Below are positions 43,075-53,285 of a DNA stretch of 64,000 nt, in pieces. Below the pieces are notes generated by a model. That model did not search any database. It saw nothing but the letters and a program-made list of their open reading frames with translations, and was not told where the DNA came from. Source of the DNA: Terriglobia bacterium (GTDB lineage Bacteria > Acidobacteriota > Terriglobia > Bryobacterales > Bryobacteraceae); the NCBI GenBank assembly GCA_021325235.1, contig JAJPHN010000013.1, forward strand, positions 61,399 to 125,398, written 5' to 3'. Position numbers and translations under genes: made by a program. Position 1 is the first letter of the stretch. Each line of letters starts with the position of its first letter.

Positions 43075-45933
43075 CTAATCGTCGGTATCGGCCGTTTTGG
43101 GAGCCTGATTCTTGAAGTCGCTCGGTGGACGGACTTTGCTCTCGCCGGGATAGGGGCGTTTGAATCCGGTTGACATGTACCAGTTGAAATGATTCACGGT
43201 ATCCGGATCTTCGGAATCGGGTTTGGTCAGTTTTCCGGCAAAGATCTCCGTTTTTTTCTGGAGCCAGGCAGCTTTCATTTTGTTAACGGCCACGCTGTTC
43301 ATCCGGTTGGCGGCGGTAGTGGTTACGCCCTGATCGAGCGGGACCTGATTCGGCACGTGCGTCCAGGGCTTGAAATACGCTGGAGGCGGCGTACCTTTCA
43401 CGAAGGCGGTTCTCATGGGTGATGCCACCAGGTCCATCTGATTCATCGGCGGTAAGCCGAGGATCTGCTCGATCGTGCGGGTCATGTTGACCTGCGTGTA
43501 GTAGGTGTGGTCGGCCGGACCGTACTGCACTGTGTAGGGGCTGACAATATAGCCTGGGCTGCGGTGCCCGTCGATGTGATCCACGCCATTCTGCGCGTCA
43601 TCTTCTTCGATGAAGATAGCTGAAGAAGACCAGACGTTGCTGTGGCTGATGTAATCGATGATACGGCCGATGGCGAGATCGTTATCAGCCTGCTCGGCAT
43701 CCGGCGTCGGCGGTCCACCGGTGTGATCGTCCATTACCCAGAGGATGCTCAGCGCGGGAACGGTCCCGGCAGCGAGATCAGCGCGGAAGTCCTGAACCCA
43801 GAGATCAACGCGGAACTGATCAGGGATACCAAGATCAAACTGCGGGAAATTCTTGATGAGGTGGTCGGAGACGGCGGGGACTGAAGAATAGGCGTGGACA
43901 GTGTTCTGATAGTACAGCGTCTTTTCTTTGCCGGCTTCGAATTTCTTCGCGTCCGCGTAGAACTGGCTCCAGGTCGGTTCGCTAGTGGATCCGTTGGGCT
44001 GGAGGAAGGTATCCGATTCAACGTATTCGCCGTAGATTTTCACCGGGAGGCCAGCGGCGGCCGCTTCGGAGAACAGGAAGCCTTTCTTCTGGTAGGCCAG
44101 TGAATCGCCGGCATTGCCGCCGGGATAGCTACGGACCCAATCGGGCGACTGGATATCGTCGGCGTAGGGAGCGAGCGCTTCGGTAATCCACTGATGGCCA
44201 TCGGCGGACTGGCGACTCGGGTCGTAGAAGTTATCGAGCAGCGGGAAGCGCTTGACGAGCTGATGCGCGTTCGGCGTATCTTTACCGCCGAAGACTGCCA
44301 GCGAGGGGTCGCCGTTGCCGGCTGCGACATCGCCCAGGATCTGATCATAGGTGCGGTTCTCGCGGATGATCAGGAAGACATGCTTGATGAGCGAGGGATC
44401 GCCGATCTTTGCCGGGATCGGGACCGGAGTGGTTTCAGGACGGCCGCCGGAGGCTGACTCGATGTTCTGGGTGAGATCCCAGTGGTTGTTTTCGAAGACC
44501 TGGCGGGTCATGGTCTGCAGGGTCTCGCGTGTCGGAATTGGGACAATGCTGACGGTTCCGTTGTCCTGGTGCGTGTTGTAACCCGTGACACCGTGATCGG
44601 TCTCGAAGGAGTAGCGGGTTCCGATGCCTTTGTCGTTGGCGACGATGAGCGAATTTTCAGCTTCATCGAAAACGACCGAACTCGGAGCGTAGGCAACCGG
44701 GATCATTCCCTGGAAGGGATTATTGGCGCGCAGATTAATGACGCCGACCGCGTTGGCGTTGTAGAGCGCGACGTAGGCGATGCCGGTTTTGGCATCGACG
44801 GCAATCGAGTTCGGGGCGGCACCATAGGCGGCTTCACCGGCGCCGGGTACTCCGACCGGAAGTCCGAGATCGATGGTGTGGTCCACTTCGTTCTTGGTGG
44901 TGTCGATGACCGAGATGCTGTCGCTGTAGGTGTTGGCAACCAGCAGATACTTGCCGTAGAACGCCATGCCGGTAGGATGCAGGCCGGTCGGGATGGTGGC
45001 CGTCACTCTCATCGAAGGCAGATCAACGACGGAAACGGTACCGGTGATAGCAGCCCCGATAACCGGATCAGCGACGATTTCGGTTCCGGCGGAGTAGATC
45101 TGGAAATCGGCGTCGGTAGCGGGTCGGCCCCCTTCGTTGCTCACATACGCTGTTTTTCCGTTGGCTGCGATGACGATGCTATGCGGCGCGTTGCCGACGC
45201 GAATCTGCTCACTCTGCTTGGGCGGGGTGGAGGTCAGATCGATACGGGTAAGCGTGTCGTTCTGGTTGAGCAGCGCATAAGCGCTCTTGCCGTCGTTGGA
45301 AACGGCGAGACCGCCGGGATAGGAAGTGCTGGGCGTGTAGAAGGTGCCGCAGGGCCGGGCGTAGGGACCGTTGGGGCTATTCGGGAAGCAGTTGATGAAG
45401 GAATTGTTGGGCGGCACGCTAACCTGGGCGTTGTCGTCGAGTAAACCTTCATCGGAGACCTTGGCGATCGTGACGTTGCTGCTGTCCTGGCTGAAGATCA
45501 GGTATTTGCCATCGGCTGAGTAGCTGATACCGCTGTAGCTCCCGCTCGAATCAGCTCCAAAGGTGATGTAGGTCTGAAGGACGACGCCTGTCCTGGTATC
45601 GAACACCTCGACCGCCTGGGAGGCGCCCATGGTGAGGACGGCGGCGGTATGGGTCTTGAGGCTGGGATTGATCGCGATGGCTTTGGCGCGCACGCGAATG
45701 CCAAGGTCGACCTGGGTTCCGGCAGGCGTGATGACCTGGCCGCTACTGACGACCCATGAGCCATTCGGCTGCGGGCCGGTAAAGTATGTCGGGAACGGAA
45801 CCGACTGCGCACCAAGGAAAGCCGGAACGCTCAGGCCGGCGGCAAGGAGCGCCTTGAGCGGATGCAGTCGGTTGATTCTGGATTTCTTTCTTAGCTCTTC
45901 TCGCAGATTTTTTCGAGCCCTTTTTCGAGACAT
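43075..45933 (-). CDS. Secreted beta-propeller / phosphoesterase fusion
   Basis: 952 residues. A positively charged N-terminus and hydrophobic segment (about 25-43) suggest export. Residues about 60-480 are YncE-like beta-propeller repeats (SVVDLPSMRVTATIPTGLHPT, VIDTTKNEVDHTIDLGLPVG, NSIAVDAKTGIAYVALYN). Residues about 515-900 form a phosphoesterase-family alkaline phosphatase fold (HVFLIIRENRTYDQILGD, DNFYDPSRQSADGHQW, IFIEEDDAQNGVDHIDGHRSP, VNMTRTIEQILGLPPMN). This combination is characteristic of bifunctional YncE/phosphoesterase proteins. Substrate unknown; phosphate ester or phospholipid cleavage is plausible. Confidence 0.85.
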   Translation of the reverse strand: MSRKRARKNLREELRKKSRINRLHPLKALLAAGLSVPAFLGAQSVPFPTYFTGPQPNGSWVVSSGQVITPAGTQVDLGIRVRAKAIAINPSLKTHTAAVLTMGASQAVEVFDTRTGVVLQTYITFGADSSGSYSGISYSADGKYLIFSQDSSNVTIAKVSDEGLLDDNAQVSVPPNNSFINCFPNSPNGPYARPCGTFYTPSTSYPGGLAVSNDGKSAYALLNQNDTLTRIDLTSTPPKQSEQIRVGNAPHSIVIAANGKTAYVSNEGGRPATDADFQIYSAGTEIVADPVIGAAITGTVSVVDLPSMRVTATIPTGLHPTGMAFYGKYLLVANTYSDSISVIDTTKNEVDHTIDLGLPVGVPGAGEAAYGAAPNSIAVDAKTGIAYVALYNANAVGVINLRANNPFQGMIPVAYAPSSVVFDEAENSLIVANDKGIGTRYSFETDHGVTGYNTHQDNGTVSIVPIPTRETLQTMTRQVFENNHWDLTQNIESASGGRPETTPVPIPAKIGDPSLIKHVFLIIRENRTYDQILGDVAAGNGDPSLAVFGGKDTPNAHQLVKRFPLLDNFYDPSRQSADGHQWITEALAPYADDIQSPDWVRSYPGGNAGDSLAYQKKGFLFSEAAAAGLPVKIYGEYVESDTFLQPNGSTSEPTWSQFYADAKKFEAGKEKTLYYQNTVHAYSSVPAVSDHLIKNFPQFDLGIPDQFRVDLWVQDFRADLAAGTVPALSILWVMDDHTGGPPTPDAEQADNDLAIGRIIDYISHSNVWSSSAIFIEEDDAQNGVDHIDGHRSPGYIVSPYTVQYGPADHTYYTQVNMTRTIEQILGLPPMNQMDLVASPMRTAFVKGTPPPAYFKPWTHVPNQVPLDQGVTTTAANRMNSVAVNKMKAAWLQKKTEIFAGKLTKPDSEDPDTVNHFNWYMSTGFKRPYPGESKVRPPSDFKNQAPKTADTDD

Positions 45934-46050
45934 CTATCCTTCTCTCTCCCTTTGGTGGTCTGGGCACAGGCCGGACTCGGTCCGGGGTTCCCGTCGCAAA
46001 GTACTCCTCCGTTTTACCGTTGGGATAGGGACGCCAGGATGACATGAACA

Positions 46051-47511
46051 TTACGAATTTGTCATGTTGGCGACCGAGAGCGGAAGGCTTAAGGTAACGC
46101 GAGTTCCCTGTCCGAGTTTGCTGGCTATGTGCACTTGGCCGCCGTGTAACTGAGCGATACTTTGCACGATCGCGAGGCCCAGGCCGGTGCCTCCAAAGAT
46201 ACGAGAGCGGGACGTATCGACGCGGAAGAAGCGATCGAAAACGCGGGGCAGCGCTTCGGCGGGGATACCCAGACCGGTATCGGAGACCTCGATCTGAAGG
46301 GCGGATGAGTTTGCCTTGGCAGTCATGAGGATGGAGCCGCCCGCTGGGGTGTGTGCGACGGCATTGGAGACGAGATTGCTCAGGGCGCGCTGGATGAGCG
46401 ATTGGTCGAGGGCGGCGATGACCGGTTCGTCGGATGAGGCGCTGAGGGAAACCCCGGCATCGCAGGCGGAGGCTTCGTAGTATTCACGGACGCGGGCAAT
46501 CAATTCGGCGACGTTGGTCGGCTCGCGGCGAAGGAGCGCGAGCGGACTTTCGGCGCGCGCGAGAAAGAGCAGGTCGCCGATCAGATTGGATAGTCGGACC
46601 GCTTCTTCCAAACAAGAGCCGAGCACATCGCGATATTCCTCGACAGTACGAGCACGGGCAAGAGCAACCTCGGCTTCGCCGCGAATGTTGTTGACGGGTG
46701 TGCGCAGGTCGTGCGCAATATCGGCGGAAAAGCGCGAGATCTGCTCGAAGGACTCTTCCAGACGATCAAGCATGTTGTTGAAAGTGGCGGCGAGCGAGGC
46801 AAGTTCGAAGGGGTAACCCTCAGGGCGAATCCGTTCGCGCAAGTTCGAGGAACTGATGCGGCGGGCAGTGGCGGCCATGGCCTCGACCGGCCGAATTCCC
46901 TGGCGGGCGATGCGAAAACCGACCAGCGGCAGGAACACGCAGGCGGCGAGAAGAATGGACCAGAACCAGCGCCGGTAGCGCGCCAGGATTTCTTTTTCTT
47001 TGGAGATGTCGACCGCGACCTGAAGAATGTCGCTCGAGGTACCGTCACGACCGACAGGAGCGAGCGCGGTAGCGACACGGAAATGCTGCCCGTGCCGGCC
47101 GCGCATTTCGAAATCGGAGCTGTTGCTTTTGAGCGCCTGGGCAGAGAGCTGAGAAAGATCGAGCTGGTCGGCCATGCCGGGCGTCGAGAGCAGGAGACTG
47201 CGGTGCGGATCGAGCAGGCGAATGTAAAACCGCTGATAGGAGCGAGCCGAGGTTTCGAGCTGGATCTCCTCACGCAGCGCATCCCAGTCGGACGGGCGGT
47301 CGCGCAGCAGGGTGCGGACGACATTCAGTTTGTCGCCAATAAAGAGGCTGGTGCTCTGTTCAAGCTGCGAGAGCAGGACGAGATAAAGACTGGCAGTGGC
47401 GAGAACGATGAAAGCGAGGCCGGCGAGCGCATATCCGGCGGCGAGGCGGAAGGCGAGCGTTTCGGCGTAGCGCGCGAGCGTGGTGAAACGATCCCGTAGG
47501 CGGCGCGACAC
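46051..47511 (-). CDS. Sensor histidine kinase (heavy-metal sensor CusS-like architecture)
   Basis: 486 residues. Membrane helices at about 27-49 and 183-201 frame a periplasmic sensor of about 130 residues. HAMP (about 202-255) and HisKA with phospho-acceptor His267 (FSADIAHDLRTPVNN) follow. The ATPase domain has the N box NLVSNAVAHTP, G1 DTGLGIP, F box FFRVDTSR and G2 GGTGLGLAI. It is encoded 14 bp downstream of its response regulator on the same strand. The signal is unknown; the layout resembles CusS/metal sensors, but no metal-efflux gene is next to it. Confidence 0.92.
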   Translation of the reverse strand: MSRRLRDRFTTLARYAETLAFRLAAGYALAGLAFIVLATASLYLVLLSQLEQSTSLFIGDKLNVVRTLLRDRPSDWDALREEIQLETSARSYQRFYIRLLDPHRSLLLSTPGMADQLDLSQLSAQALKSNSSDFEMRGRHGQHFRVATALAPVGRDGTSSDILQVAVDISKEKEILARYRRWFWSILLAACVFLPLVGFRIARQGIRPVEAMAATARRISSSNLRERIRPEGYPFELASLAATFNNMLDRLEESFEQISRFSADIAHDLRTPVNNIRGEAEVALARARTVEEYRDVLGSCLEEAVRLSNLIGDLLFLARAESPLALLRREPTNVAELIARVREYYEASACDAGVSLSASSDEPVIAALDQSLIQRALSNLVSNAVAHTPAGGSILMTAKANSSALQIEVSDTGLGIPAEALPRVFDRFFRVDTSRSRIFGGTGLGLAIVQSIAQLHGGQVHIASKLGQGTRVTLSLPLSVANMTNS

Positions 47512-47525
47512 AGGATTCGCCGTGG

Positions 47526-48200
47526 CTAGCGCTCGGTTTCCATTACGTAGCCGGCGCCGCGAACGGTATGGATCAGTTTCAGCGAGAACGGTTCGTCTAC
47601 TTTACTGCGCAGACGCCGCATGTTTACATCGACGACGTTGGTATCGCTGTCAAAGTTCATATCCCAGACGGCTTCGGCGATCAGCGTACGCGACAGGACT
47701 TCACCGGCATGACGGGCGAGAAGCGAGAGTAAAAGGAACTCTTTTGTCGTGAGATGCAGGCGCTGGCCGGCGCGAGTGGCGCGCTGACGCATTGTGTCGA
47801 TTTCGAGATCGGCGAGACGAATCGTCTCCTGCTGGCGCGGGGACGACCGGCGGAGGAGAGAGCGCACGCGCGCCAGCAATTCTGAGAAGGCGAATGGCTT
47901 GACCAGGTAATCGTCGGCCCCAAGCTCCAATCCACGCACTCGCTCATGCACCGCATCGAGCGCGGTGAGCAAGAGCACCGGAGTCTGGCGCTTGGTCTGA
48001 CGCAGGCGGCTGAGTACCTGCCAACCATCCATCTCCGGTAGCATCACATCGAGGATGACGGCGTCGAAATCGAGCTCGAGAGCCAGGTACAGGCCCTCCT
48101 GACCGCCGGCTGCGATATCGACGACAAAGCCCGATTCACCAAGCCCTTTCTGGAGAAATTTCGCTGTTTTGAATTCGTCTTCGATGACCAGAATCCGCAT
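47526..48200 (-). CDS. OmpR-family response regulator
   Basis: 224 residues. The receiver domain has acidic pocket ED (residues 7-8), phosphorylated Asp51 ([12 protein letters not shown]), Thr79 (LLLTALDA) and Lys101 (YLVKPF). The C-terminal winged helix ends [18 protein letters not shown] followed by [12 protein letters not shown]. It is cotranscribed with the downstream sensor kinase. Targets unknown. A 70-bp gap separates it from the sulfotransferase gene upstream on the same strand. Confidence 0.94.
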   Translation of the reverse strand: MRILVIEDEFKTAKFLQKGLGESGFVVDIAAGGQEGLYLALELDFDAVILDVMLPEMDGWQVLSRLRQTKRQTPVLLLTALDAVHERVRGLELGADDYLVKPFAFSELLARVRSLLRRSSPRQQETIRLADLEIDTMRQRATRAGQRLHLTTKEFLLLSLLARHAGEVLSRTLIAEAVWDMNFDSDTNVVDVNMRRLRSKVDEPFSLKLIHTVRGAGYVMETER

Positions 48201-48270
48201 ACTGGACGCGGGTGGAGTATAGCGCCGGACCCGACTCTGGATGTGATTTTACAAACGGCCTGTAACGGAA

Positions 48271-50016
48271 TTATGACGATTCGCTGAAATCCGTTGGCTG
48301 CTGTTTGAGCAAGGCGCGGAGGGGTCCGAGCCAGGGCTCGTATCGGCGCCAGCGCTCGACTGAGCTGCGATAGATCGGTTGCCGCGTCTGCCATTTGCTG
48401 GGAGTGTTCACGGCCCGAGAATTGGTCTCCGGACGGAGGCAGTCCTCGTGCCAGGGGAGCCCGCAGGCGGCTATGATGCGAGGGATTACGATGGCCGGGG
48501 CGGACGTGAGCTCCTGATAATCAACCTCCACGAAGCGATCGCGCGGCAGAACGCTCCTCCAGTGGGCCATCAGGCGCTGGTAGACGCGGAAATAAGCGAC
48601 TAGGTCCTCGCCTCCGGTCGGGAAGGCGAGGCTCGGATGAAAGTGGGTCTGGTGGATGGAAAGCGCGGTATCGATAGCGGTGCGGCGGCAATGGAGAATG
48701 ATCGAGTCCGGGAAGGTGGCATGGATCAGGCCGGCCCAGAGGAAATTAAAGGGCATCTTGTCCGTTACTCGGGCGGCTTTGGGACCGATCAGGTGCAGCA
48801 CACGCGAATAATCTGTGGCGGCCTGGGCGAAGAACGCCGGCAGGTCTGCGGCACTACCGGCGCGATGCCACTCGGCGCCGCGCTCATTCCAGAAGTTCAA
48901 CTCGCCACCCGCGCGTACGTCGGGATGCATCGAGACAATCTGTTCGATCAGCGTCGTGCCCGAGCGGGGCATGCCGACGATAAACACGGGTTTGCGATTG
49001 CGGCTGCCGAGTTGGCGGGCGCGCGCGATCCACTCGGGGGTGGTACGAGATATCAGCCGGTCGATTTCGGTCGAGAAGGTAGCCGGATCAAAGGAGCAGG
49101 ACTGGCGGCGCAAAGCGTCGGCGTCATCGAAGTGTTGCATAGCCAGCGCGCAATCGCCCAGATCATCGAAAGCCTTGCCGATGGCGAGATGAAGCCGCAG
49201 GCGCTCGGAGGATTCAAGTCCGGGCGTATCGAGAGCGGCAATCATTCGTTCGAGTAGGGAGCGGTCGGCGCTCGTGAGTGGGCGGCAGCGGACCAGCTCG
49301 TAGTAAGTTCCGGCGAGCAGGGGTGCCAGTTCGACGGTGCGCTCGAAGCAGCAGCGGGCCTGATCGAAACGGCCGAACTCGGAGAGGAGATTGCCGAGCA
49401 GATCATGCGCCAGCGCGTTCGAGGGATCAACCGCCAGCGTCTTGCGAAGTATCAGCTCGGCTTCCTCGTAGCGCTCTTCGGCGAGCAATGCACGGGCTTT
49501 GCCCAGGCGGCCGAAGCTGGTCTTACCTCCGGTGACCGCGGCACGGCGGAAACAGGCGACGGCGGCCGCCCGGTGTCCAAGCGTGTAGACCAGGGCGCCG
49601 GCGCGGAACCAGGCTTCGGTCAGGGACGGAGCGAGTTCGGTAGCGCGGTGATACGCAGCGACGGCAGCGCGCGCATCGCCCAGCTTTTCGCGCGCTATGC
49701 CGAGCCGGAACCAGGCGTCGGAGTAGTCGGGATCACTCGAAATCGCCCGTTCGAACGCGGCAATGGCATCGTCCAGATGGCCCGCTTCGAGACATGCCAG
49801 TCCGAGATCGTGCTGGAGTGCCGGATCGGAGGGTACGAGCCGGGCCGCTTCGCGCAGAGGAGCAATCGCCTCGGCCGGGCAGCCGGATTTGAGCAACTCG
49901 GCGGCAGAGGCGAGCAGAGGGGCCAGTTGTGCGGAGTGCGGAGAATCGGACAGAACGCCAGACCGGTCAGTCACCCGAACCAGCATAGCCGGACCAGTTC
50001 TGGCAAGCTCTTTCAT
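48271..50016 (-). CDS. TPR-repeat sulfotransferase
   Basis: 581 residues. Residues about 30-240 contain TPR repeats (DDAIAAFERAISSDPDYSDAWFRLG). The sulfotransferase domain follows, with the PAPS 5'-phosphosulfate loop VFIVGMPRSGTTLIEQI (344-360). HCRRTAIDTALSIHQTHF is the 3'-phosphate-binding region, and FVEVDYQELTSAPAIVIPRI a conserved C-terminal segment. It transfers sulfate from PAPS to an unknown acceptor, with TPRs likely positioning a protein. There is no signal peptide. A start at Met11 is possible. It is divergent from the TonB-type receptor gene. Confidence 0.88.
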   Translation of the reverse strand: MKELARTGPAMLVRVTDRSGVLSDSPHSAQLAPLLASAAELLKSGCPAEAIAPLREAARLVPSDPALQHDLGLACLEAGHLDDAIAAFERAISSDPDYSDAWFRLGIAREKLGDARAAVAAYHRATELAPSLTEAWFRAGALVYTLGHRAAAVACFRRAAVTGGKTSFGRLGKARALLAEERYEEAELILRKTLAVDPSNALAHDLLGNLLSEFGRFDQARCCFERTVELAPLLAGTYYELVRCRPLTSADRSLLERMIAALDTPGLESSERLRLHLAIGKAFDDLGDCALAMQHFDDADALRRQSCSFDPATFSTEIDRLISRTTPEWIARARQLGSRNRKPVFIVGMPRSGTTLIEQIVSMHPDVRAGGELNFWNERGAEWHRAGSAADLPAFFAQAATDYSRVLHLIGPKAARVTDKMPFNFLWAGLIHATFPDSIILHCRRTAIDTALSIHQTHFHPSLAFPTGGEDLVAYFRVYQRLMAHWRSVLPRDRFVEVDYQELTSAPAIVIPRIIAACGLPWHEDCLRPETNSRAVNTPSKWQTRQPIYRSSVERWRRYEPWLGPLRALLKQQPTDFSESS

Positions 50017-50056
50017 CGAGCTGTAGTTTCCAACGGTTACGATCTTGACTTAGTTT

Positions 50057-53000
50057 ATGAAGATTTGTCTCGGGCGAGTCATCCTGCTTGCGTTTTCTCT
50101 CGTTCTGCCCAACTTTGCGCAACCCGCTCGCACTTCGATCACCGGCACCGTCACGGATGCGCAGGGAGCACGCGTTCCCGAAGCACTGGTCATTGCGACA
50201 GATAAATCCACCGGACTCGAGCGGCAAACGAAGACGACGTCACAAGGTATATACGAGCTGGCGGATCTGCCGGTAGGAACGTTTCGGGTCGAGTTTTCCA
50301 AGGCTGGCTTCAGCAACCTTATCGTTGAGGGCTTACGGCAGGATGTGGGTCAGACACGCACGCTGGACGCGGCACTTGAGCCGGCCGGGCGCGAGGAACA
50401 TGCAACGGTGAACGAATCGACGGTCGAGATCGATCGGGTCGATGCAGCCTTTGGCGGGCTGGTGGAGGGTAAGCAGGTCAGCGATCTACCCATTAACGGC
50501 CGGAACTGGGCCACGCTCACAACCCTTGTGCCGGGCGCTACCGATGCCGGTGCCGGCGATCAGCGCACGATCCGCTTCGTGGGTCATGGACTGGACGACA
50601 ACAACCTGACGCTCGATGGCGTGGATGCGACCGCGGTGTTCAATCAGGAGCAGCGGGAGTATGTGCGTCTGACCATTCCGCTCGATTCTATTGATGAATT
50701 CGACGTAAAGGCCCAGACCTTTGGGGCCGACGTAGAGGGTGGAACCGCCGGCGCCCAGGTATCGGTCGTGTCGCCATCCGGAACCAACGCGTTTCACGGG
50801 AGCGCCTTCGACTACTTCAGAAACGACGCAATTGAGGCGCGCTCGCCATTTAATGCGTCGGCTCCCAATCCGTTTCTTCTGAATCAATTCGGCGGATCGA
50901 TCGGTGGTCCGATCGAACGCGATAAGTTTTTCTTTTACGCTAACTACGAAGGCCTGCGCCAGCGCCTCGACGGTACTCAGATCGGCCTCGTTCCGAGTCC
51001 ATCGTTCAGAGAGGCCGCCGCCAGCGCTTCTCCGGCAATCGCGCCTTTGCTGAACGCATATCCAGCCGGAACATCGCCGACAGGCAAACCGGCCGTGTGG
51101 CGATATGACGCGAATGGCCGCTCCATCGACAACGAAGACTCCGGGATGATCCGGCTGGATTACCGCTTCTCCGATAACACGACGGCGTTCGTCCGGTACA
51201 ACTCGGACGAGGCTGTCTCGACGACGCCTACCGGCAATTTGACAGCGCTCACCGGGTACGACACGAAGTTCAACAACGGCGTTTTCGAGCTACTGCATGT
51301 CTTTACTCCCACTCTTATCAATGAGTTCAAATTCGGCGTCAACCAGGATCAGTACCATTCGGGAACCATATCGCCTTTGCCTTACACCCTCAGCGTCTCC
51401 GGCTTTAGCTCGCTGGCGGGAGATACGACCTCCGACTATCCTTCAAAGAACATCAGCTTCCTGGACGACGTGTCCTGGTCGAGCGGCCGCCACACCTGGA
51501 AGTTTGGCGGAGAGATCAAGCGCTACTTTGTGAATCAGGGATCGTCGAGCAGCGGCACACTAAGTTATAACTCGACGAATAATTTCCTGCTGAACCGGCT
51601 GAACACGGCGACTTACAAATCGACGCTGCCTCTGGTACGACAACGCAAGACCGAGTATTTCGCCTATGCAGAGGATGAATGGCGGCCGCTCCAGAATCTG
51701 ACCGTCAACGCCGGCGTTCGCTACAACGTATTCAATGCGCTGCATGCGCTGAACAATGATGCAGTGCCGTTTGACTTTAACACCTGCGGCGGCTATTGTC
51801 CGCGTACTTATTCATTTTTCAATCCGAGATACAACGACATCGACCCACGGCTTGGAATTGCGTGGGCCCACGGAGATACGGTGTTGCGCGCCGGCGCGGG
51901 AATTTACCACACAGATGGACAGATAGACGATCAGAATCTGCCGATTTCGAATACAGTAGCAAGCTACACCTTCAACAGTGCCAATCCGATTTATCACGGC
52001 CTCTCCTATCCGCTCGATCCGTATCTTGCCTACGCGGAAAGTGGCAGCCTGGGCGTAGTTACTCCGCGCGCGCTTGACCGCAACCGTAAGGATATGTATG
52101 TTGCCGCCTGGACCTTTTCCATTCAACAACGGTTGCCGTATAGGTTAGTCGGAACTGTCAGCTACCTCGGAAACAAAGGAACAGATGTGCTGACGACGAC
52201 TTACACCAATCTTGCGAATCCAGTGACGGGCATTGTTCCTTATCCGGCATTTGGCGCGATCACCTGGCGCGGGGACGTCGGTAACAGCACATTTCACGCT
52301 CTGCAGCTGAACGTGCGGCGCGAGTTTTCGGATGGACTGGTGTTGAGCTCGAATTATATGTGGTCGCACTCGATTAACGACGGGAGCATTGGGGGCGGCG
52401 ACTCAGATGTGCCGCAGAACTCGTTCTGCCGGTCCTGCGACAAAGGCGACAGCGACTACGATATCCGGCAGATCTTCAACCTCTCCGCGGTGTATCAACT
52501 GCCGTTCGGCGCTGGCAAACGCCTGCTGAGCTCACCGGGCCTTCGGAGATGGCTTTTGGGCGGCTTCGAGGTGAGTGCCATCGGCACGGCGCAAACCGGC
52601 TTACCTGTGAATATCACGATCGACCGGCTGAACAGTGCGGTTCCTGGAAATTTTGCGATTTCTGGTTGGATGCGCCCCAACTATGTTTCGGGTGTGTCGC
52701 TGACGCTGCCGGGCGGTTCAACCCCGGATGACTGGATCAATCCGGCGGCTTTTTCGATACCTGCCGATGGAACCTTCGGCAATCTGGGCCGGAATACATT
52801 CCGTGCGCCCGGAATAGCGCAGCTCGATCTGGGACTCTCGAAATATATCAGTATCACGGAACGTGTGAACATCCGGTTCCGAGGCGATCTGTTCAATGTT
52901 TTCAACCGCGCGCAGTATGGTGCACCGAACGCGGATCTGGGCTCGGTGAACGCCGCCGGTGCTTTGACACCGAACAGCAACTTCGGAATCATCACGAGCA

Positions 53001-53071
53001 CGGTAAGCTCTTACGCGACCGGTCGCGGTACTCCCCGCGAGCTGCAGGTATCGGCCAAGATCGTTTTTTGA
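50057..53071 (+). CDS. Oar-like outer-membrane receptor (TonB-dependent type)
   Basis: 1004 residues. A signal peptide to about residue 22 precedes a carboxypeptidase-regulatory-like domain (TSITGTVTDAQGARVPEALV...DLPVGTFRVEFSKAGF). A plug follows (NGRNWATLTTLVPG, LDGVDATAVFN, FHGSAFDYFRNDAIEARSPF, NQFGGSIGGPIERDKFFFYANYEGLR) and then a long beta-barrel ending NVFNRAQYGAPNADLG...LQVSAKIVF with a terminal Phe. This form is abundant in Acidobacteria. It probably imports oligosaccharides or other large nutrients; ligand unknown. The 40-bp divergent gap to the sulfotransferase must hold both promoters. Confidence 0.9.
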   Translation: MKICLGRVILLAFSLVLPNFAQPARTSITGTVTDAQGARVPEALVIATDKSTGLERQTKTTSQGIYELADLPVGTFRVEFSKAGFSNLIVEGLRQDVGQTRTLDAALEPAGREEHATVNESTVEIDRVDAAFGGLVEGKQVSDLPINGRNWATLTTLVPGATDAGAGDQRTIRFVGHGLDDNNLTLDGVDATAVFNQEQREYVRLTIPLDSIDEFDVKAQTFGADVEGGTAGAQVSVVSPSGTNAFHGSAFDYFRNDAIEARSPFNASAPNPFLLNQFGGSIGGPIERDKFFFYANYEGLRQRLDGTQIGLVPSPSFREAAASASPAIAPLLNAYPAGTSPTGKPAVWRYDANGRSIDNEDSGMIRLDYRFSDNTTAFVRYNSDEAVSTTPTGNLTALTGYDTKFNNGVFELLHVFTPTLINEFKFGVNQDQYHSGTISPLPYTLSVSGFSSLAGDTTSDYPSKNISFLDDVSWSSGRHTWKFGGEIKRYFVNQGSSSSGTLSYNSTNNFLLNRLNTATYKSTLPLVRQRKTEYFAYAEDEWRPLQNLTVNAGVRYNVFNALHALNNDAVPFDFNTCGGYCPRTYSFFNPRYNDIDPRLGIAWAHGDTVLRAGAGIYHTDGQIDDQNLPISNTVASYTFNSANPIYHGLSYPLDPYLAYAESGSLGVVTPRALDRNRKDMYVAAWTFSIQQRLPYRLVGTVSYLGNKGTDVLTTTYTNLANPVTGIVPYPAFGAITWRGDVGNSTFHALQLNVRREFSDGLVLSSNYMWSHSINDGSIGGGDSDVPQNSFCRSCDKGDSDYDIRQIFNLSAVYQLPFGAGKRLLSSPGLRRWLLGGFEVSAIGTAQTGLPVNITIDRLNSAVPGNFAISGWMRPNYVSGVSLTLPGGSTPDDWINPAAFSIPADGTFGNLGRNTFRAPGIAQLDLGLSKYISITERVNIRFRGDLFNVFNRAQYGAPNADLGSVNAAGALTPNSNFGIITSTVSSYATGRGTPRELQVSAKIVF

Positions 53072-53285
53072 CGGCTCACTCGCTGGCTTGATCGAGCGTT
53101 GCAACCGCTGCAAACTCATGGTATTTCTGCGACTCATCGATTCCCTGTTCGTGGGCGCACAACCGGACACGTTTCAATCGTTTATTCCGAACCACCCTCC
53201 ACGGCTCGCGCGCGGAAATTCTGGATGTAATCCTGCTTTCACAATCGTACGTTAAGCTGGAGGCCAAAAACTCTGGGCCGATTCC

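Noticed and set aside
44482..45444. 320-codon plus-strand frame opposite the propeller-phosphoesterase
   Set aside because: Repetitive Gly/Val-rich antisense of propeller repeats, with no start signals.
45971..45985. Perfect CCGGAC/GTCCGG hairpin between the sensor kinase and propeller genes
   Set aside because: Only 6 bp of stem, no T-run on either strand, and such short GC palindromes are frequent at this base composition.
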